Below the pieces are notes generated by a model. The model did not search any database. It had not been told where the DNA came from and saw nothing but the letters and a program-made list of their open reading frames with translations. From CAZJCK01 sp964544635 (lineage in GTDB: Bacteria; Zixibacteria; MSB-5A5; GN15; FEB-12), in NCBI GenBank assembly GCA_964544635.1, contig CAZJCK010000001.1, positions 62,001 to 126,000 of the forward strand: a stretch of 64,000 nt of DNA, read 5' to 3'. Every line of letters starts with the position of its first letter. Positions within the stretch are counted from its first letter, which is position 1. Positions 62,097 to 64,000 of the stretch are shown in pieces. The translations under genes and the position numbers were made by a program.

Positions 62097-64000
62097 TTAC
62101 TTCTTGAAGAGGTTCTTGAGCTTGTCGGCGGCATCCTCGACCAGGTTTTCCTTCCCCTGCTCGGCCAGCGCATCGTAGTTGATGGTAAACGTCGGCTTGG
62201 TCAAGGTTCCGCCAATCACAATCGGCAACTCGAGGGTGGTGCCGCCCGCCCCGCCCTTGCCGAACAACTCGGTTACCCCCTTGAGTAATCCCGACGATCC
62301 GGCCAGTTTGGCGCTCGTTTCCTCGTTCAGCCTGATAGTGCCGGAGTACTCGATCGCTTCGTCGAATCCGTAAGAGCCGCTGAAGGTAACCATCCCCAAA
62401 CTCCCCAGGTCGGCGGTGATGTCGTCGACTCGCACCCGGCCATCCTCGACCTTCACCTTCGTCGCAACATCGCGCAATGCCTGTTCCTTGTCGAACTCTT
62501 CGCCAATCTTCTGTGCCAGCGAGTTGATGCTCTGGTACACCACGCCGGAGGTCACTACCTGCCCCTCGCGCATGGCCGCATTGCCATCGACCGATAACGA
62601 CTGCAGGAAGACATCCGGGTCCCACCCGGCCGCATCGTAGTCACCGCTGAAATTGAACTTTCCGAACAGGTGTCCACCGAAGGGCGTGAAGCGCGTCATA
62701 AAGTCGTTTGCTTCAATACGGTTGGCATCGAACTCGCCGACGTACCTCGGCCGCGACATATCACTCAGATCAATCGTCGTCTTGCCGTTCACGTCTCCGC
62801 TGTACACCATGCCCGAGACATCATAGGCGTCGATCGTCCGGTCCGCATACGTCACCTTACCGGAAACGTCGGTGAAGTCAACCCCCATGTAAACGACCGT
62901 ATCGGCGCTGAAACTGCCGCGGGCATCGATATCCGGCAGCATGACACTTGAGATTGAATCGGGATCGACCTCGGTCTGCTCGGCGCCACCCGCCCCCGGC
63001 ACTGCCTCGGGAAACAGCTTATCGACATTGAACCGCGTGGCACTGGCGGTGACAAACACCATCGGGCGTCGGGCATTGTTGCGCTCGTTGGTCTCGATCG
63101 GCAACAGGTACGGAAACGGATAGAGCATACGGCCGGTCAGGGAGACATCCGACGACTCGAATGCGACGTCGAGCCGGCTGATATAAATCGTGTCCGGCGT
63201 GATCCGCAGCGCCGCCTCCAGCGAGGTTATCGGCTCCGCCAGCAGGCTGTCTCGATAGGAACCGTTCTTCACCACAATACTCCCCCGCGGCTGGAAACTC
63301 GAGACCCGGTTGATGTTACCGGCCAGTTGCAAGTCAACCGCCAGGCGGCCCGACATCTCCGGCGCCCCTTTTTCCGGGAGGAACGGATTGGCCAATGCCA
63401 TATCGACATCACCCTTCAGGGTACCGTCGATCCCCGGCGCCAGTTGCATGGCCGCCAGCGAGTCGGCCATCAGCCACGGTAACAGGTCGGTGATGCGACC
63501 TTCAAACGCTACATCCCCTGACGGCATCGACGCCTTGAGGTTTCGAATTCTTGCCACGCTCCGATCGAAATAGACATCCAGCTCAAGGGTATCAATCGGT
63601 TCCGGCAGCAGGTTGGAGTTGTATGTTCCATTGCGCACCGCTACATCACCCGACACATTCAGGTGCTCCAGACTGTCGAGTGGTCCTTGAATTTTGATGT
63701 CGAAAGTCGTCCTGCCGCTGACCCGGTGCCGGCCCTCGGTTGGAAGGAACGGTTCGGCGTAGCTCAGGTTGAGCGATCCCGACAACTCGCCATCGACACT
63801 CGGCTGCTCGAAGTTCACCAGCGTGAAGTGCCCCTTGAGCGGCTCGCCATCAAATGACCCCTGCTGAATGTTGAAGCGCACGTTGTCCGGCTTGACATCG
63901 AGCACCGCCCGGGCAAGTGTCAACTCCCCCGGCACCTGCGCGCTGCTCACGGCGACCTCCGACATCTCGGCTGTCGCCGCGTAATCGAGTGGCACCTCGA
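62097..64000 (-). CDS. AsmA-like protein, C-terminal part (runs off right edge)
   Basis: At least 634 residues, the N-terminus is outside. The visible part is made of AsmA/TamB-type beta repeats and ends in an AsmA C-terminal region: VEDGRVRVDDITADLGSLGMV, LELPIVIGGTLTKPTF. Two tandem units of about 120 residues align with each other (EPFLPTEGRHRVSGRTTFDI with NPFLPEKGAPEMSGRLAVDL; DVAVRNGTYNSNLLPEPI with SIVVKNGSYRDSLLAEPI). AsmA-type proteins are elongated bridges thought to carry lipids between inner and outer membrane. Whether a signal anchor exists is not visible. Confidence 0.75.
   Translation of the reverse strand, partial: EVPLDYAATAEMSEVAVSSAQVPGELTLARAVLDVKPDNVRFNIQQGSFDGEPLKGHFTLVNFEQPSVDGELSGSLNLSYAEPFLPTEGRHRVSGRTTFDIKIQGPLDSLEHLNVSGDVAVRNGTYNSNLLPEPIDTLELDVYFDRSVARIRNLKASMPSGDVAFEGRITDLLPWLMADSLAAMQLAPGIDGTLKGDVDMALANPFLPEKGAPEMSGRLAVDLQLAGNINRVSSFQPRGSIVVKNGSYRDSLLAEPITSLEAALRITPDTIYISRLDVAFESSDVSLTGRMLYPFPYLLPIETNERNNARRPMVFVTASATRFNVDKLFPEAVPGAGGAEQTEVDPDSISSVMLPDIDARGSFSADTVVYMGVDFTDVSGKVTYADRTIDAYDVSGMVYSGDVNGKTTIDLSDMSRPRYVGEFDANRIEANDFMTRFTPFGGHLFGKFNFSGDYDAAGWDPDVFLQSLSVDGNAAMREGQVVTSGVVYQSINSLAQKIGEEFDKEQALRDVATKVKVEDGRVRVDDITADLGSLGMVTFSGSYGFDEAIEYSGTIRLNEETSAKLAGSSGLLKGVTELFGKGGAGGTTLELPIVIGGTLTKPTFTINYDALAEQGKENLVEDAADKLKNLFKK

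Noticed and set aside
62083..62625. 180-codon minus-strand frame under the AsmA-like gene
   Set aside because: It lies in another frame of a clear AsmA-like coding sequence and has low-complexity Gly/Arg content without motifs.

Overview
The window reads as a chromosomal segment from a GC-rich, uncultured member of the FCB group; candidate phylum Zixibacteria is my best guess. The support is indirect: a secreted peptidase ends in a dockerin-type EF-hand pair, two secreted proteins end in FlgD/T9SS-like sorting domains, the succinate dehydrogenase is the three-gene B type with a single cytochrome b subunit, and a secreted protein carries a cohesin-like WTDCGDNTLS segment that I associate with Zixibacteria genomes. 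No rRNA, tRNA, transposase, prophage or CRISPR array is visible. Nearly all genes lie on the minus strand.

Left part (1-23 kb): tryptophanase and a type II asparaginase; two paralogous 197-residue exported proteins flanking peptide deformylase and a flavin-binding protein; sucC-sucD; secreted proteins, one with its sorting tail cut off by an in-frame TAG; sdhCAB on the plus strand; a methyltransferase remnant, mltF and an MBL hydrolase; a hemerythrin-like protein; threonine aldolase; a cold-shock protein; a lipid-kinase-like membrane protein and a parvulin lipoprotein.

Centre (23-38.5 kb): the most interesting locus. From upstream to downstream on the minus strand it runs murJ, comEC, a PATAN (DUF4388) protein, a small three-TM protein, a TPR-roadblock protein, a membrane-anchored roadblock-like protein, a roadblock protein, an MglA-like GTPase with a long tail, another roadblock protein, pilB, pilT, pilC and a PilS/NtrB-like kinase. 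I read it as a polarity or switching module (Ras-like GTPase plus up to four roadblock partners) wired to type IV pilus motors and perhaps to DNA uptake. A near-consensus promoter precedes the TPR-roadblock gene.

Right part (38.5-64 kb): rpsT on the plus strand, an M28 peptidase with dockerin, a thioesterase, argF, a LiaF-like membrane protein, repeat-rich intergenic regions, and a housekeeping run yicC-gmk-rpoZ-topA-xer-hslV-hslU. The last 9 kb is a tightly overlapping operon (polar amino acid ABC permease, ATPase, inactive M1-like protein, subtilisin, degenerate PAS/kinase-like sensor), downstream of a truncated AsmA-like gene that leaves the window.

Functions, promoters and terminators are called by eye from motifs; no database search was run.
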